DNA from: Ciceribacter lividus | Lineage (GTDB): Bacteria; Pseudomonadota; Alphaproteobacteria; Rhizobiales; Rhizobiaceae | NCBI RefSeq assembly: GCF_003337715.1 | Contig: NZ_QPIX01000006.1 | Coordinates: forward strand, 238,548 to 302,547 | Length of the DNA: 64,000 bases | Direction of reading: 5' to 3' | Shown: positions 63,810 through 64,000 of the stretch, piece after piece | Numbering within the stretch: position 1 is the first letter of the stretch | How the letters are laid out: every line of letters starts with the position of its first letter | Position numbers and translations under genes: made by a program | Notes under the pieces: model-generated | Database searches by the model: none | Seen by the model: the letters and a program-made list of their open reading frames with translations, nothing else | Told to the model about the DNA's origin: nothing

Positions 63810-64000
63810 ATGTCCCTCCCCCTTCAATCGAAGCGCGTACTTGTGACGGCGTCTGGCCAGGGGATCGGCCGTGCGAGTGCGCTGGCCTTTGCGCGGGCGG
63901 GCGCGAGCGTGGTCGCAACCGACATCAACGTGGAGGCGCTCGAGAGCCTCGCCGGAGAGGCGAAGGCGGAAGGGCTCGCCGTCGAGACCCGCGTGCTCGA
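63810..64000 (+). CDS. SDR-family dehydrogenase, partial (2-keto-3-deoxy-L-fuconate dehydrogenase-like)
   Basis: The first 63 codons of a short-chain dehydrogenase; the gene continues past the window edge. It reads SKRVLVTASGQGIGRASALAFARAGASVVATDINVEAL: the TASGQGIG variant of the cofactor motif and ATDIN (NAD-type Asp) are typical of 2-keto-3-deoxy-L-fuconate dehydrogenase-like enzymes. AAGGAAG precedes the ATG. It probably catalyses a late step of deoxysugar breakdown. The catalytic Tyr and Lys lie beyond the window. Confidence 0.8.
   Translation, partial: MSLPLQSKRVLVTASGQGIGRASALAFARAGASVVATDINVEALESLAGEAKAEGLAVETRVL

Overview
The window is high-GC DNA with the style of an alphaproteobacterium of the Rhizobiaceae type (Rhizobium/Agrobacterium/Ensifer relatives). 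It holds almost nothing but catabolic cassettes, each with its own transporter and local regulator. No rRNA, tRNA, replication or core housekeeping gene was seen, apart from one riboswitch-controlled ribB. This is what a megaplasmid, chromid or accessory chromosomal region looks like; the taxonomic placement is inference from gene content.

Layout. (1) 142-7129: amine-utilisation locus with a class I glutamine amidotransferase, APC permease, CtaG-like membrane protein and copper amine oxidase on the minus strand, and a divergent AraC regulator; the divergent promoter carries a 47-bp nested palindrome. (2) 7216-7559: PhzF-family pseudogene. (3) 7870-18586: galacturonate/oligogalacturonide locus with a UxuA-like dehydratase, a GH28 protein without signal peptide, uronate dehydrogenase (udh), a FadR-type GntR regulator, kdgD, a MalFGK-type ABC importer and an SMP-30 lactonase. 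A shared ATCATATGA-type motif marks its promoters. (4) 18590-20324: decayed mobile-element zone with a truncated integrase lacking its tyrosine, a 5' ardC fragment and a LacI C-terminal fragment. (5) 20454-27274: TAXI-type TRAP transporter plus DUF1850 protein and a DctB/DctD-like pair, with a sigma-54 promoter and an upstream perfect inverted repeat. (6) 27765-32057: AraC regulator, two tandem operator-like repeats, then two related RhiA-like proteins, a small secreted protein and an unknown protein. (7) 32237-33128: ribB with an FMN riboswitch. (8) 33300-42986: divergent sugar or polyol locus (SDR, RbsA/B/C-type importer; split transketolase, FGGY kinase, SorC regulator, SDR) with SorC-like operators. 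(9) 43170-48035: YARHG protein, exbB-exbD-tonB, then TetR-GST-VOC with a clear palindromic operator. (10) 48099-53622: amino-acid ABC importer, DSD1/D-threonine-aldolase-like enzyme, RidA and IclR. (11) 53871-60458: translationally coupled operon of acyl-CoA ligase, fused E1, E2 and a stand-alone acyl carrier protein, preceded by a SorC-family regulator and a carbonic-anhydrase relic. (12) 60660-64000: decayed CoA-transferase, then a deoxysugar (fucose/rhamnose-like) locus with amidohydrolase, IclR regulator, mutarotase and a partial SDR.

The two regions least explained by known biology are the AraC-controlled RhiA-like cluster (27765-32057) and the ligase-E1-E2-ACP operon (53871-59072), where a dedicated carrier protein is tied to a 2-oxoacid dehydrogenase-like complex. 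Several loci show complete cis-regulatory logic readable from sequence: sigma-54 promoter plus enhancer, AraC tandem sites, SorC, IclR and GntR repeats, and a TetR palindrome.
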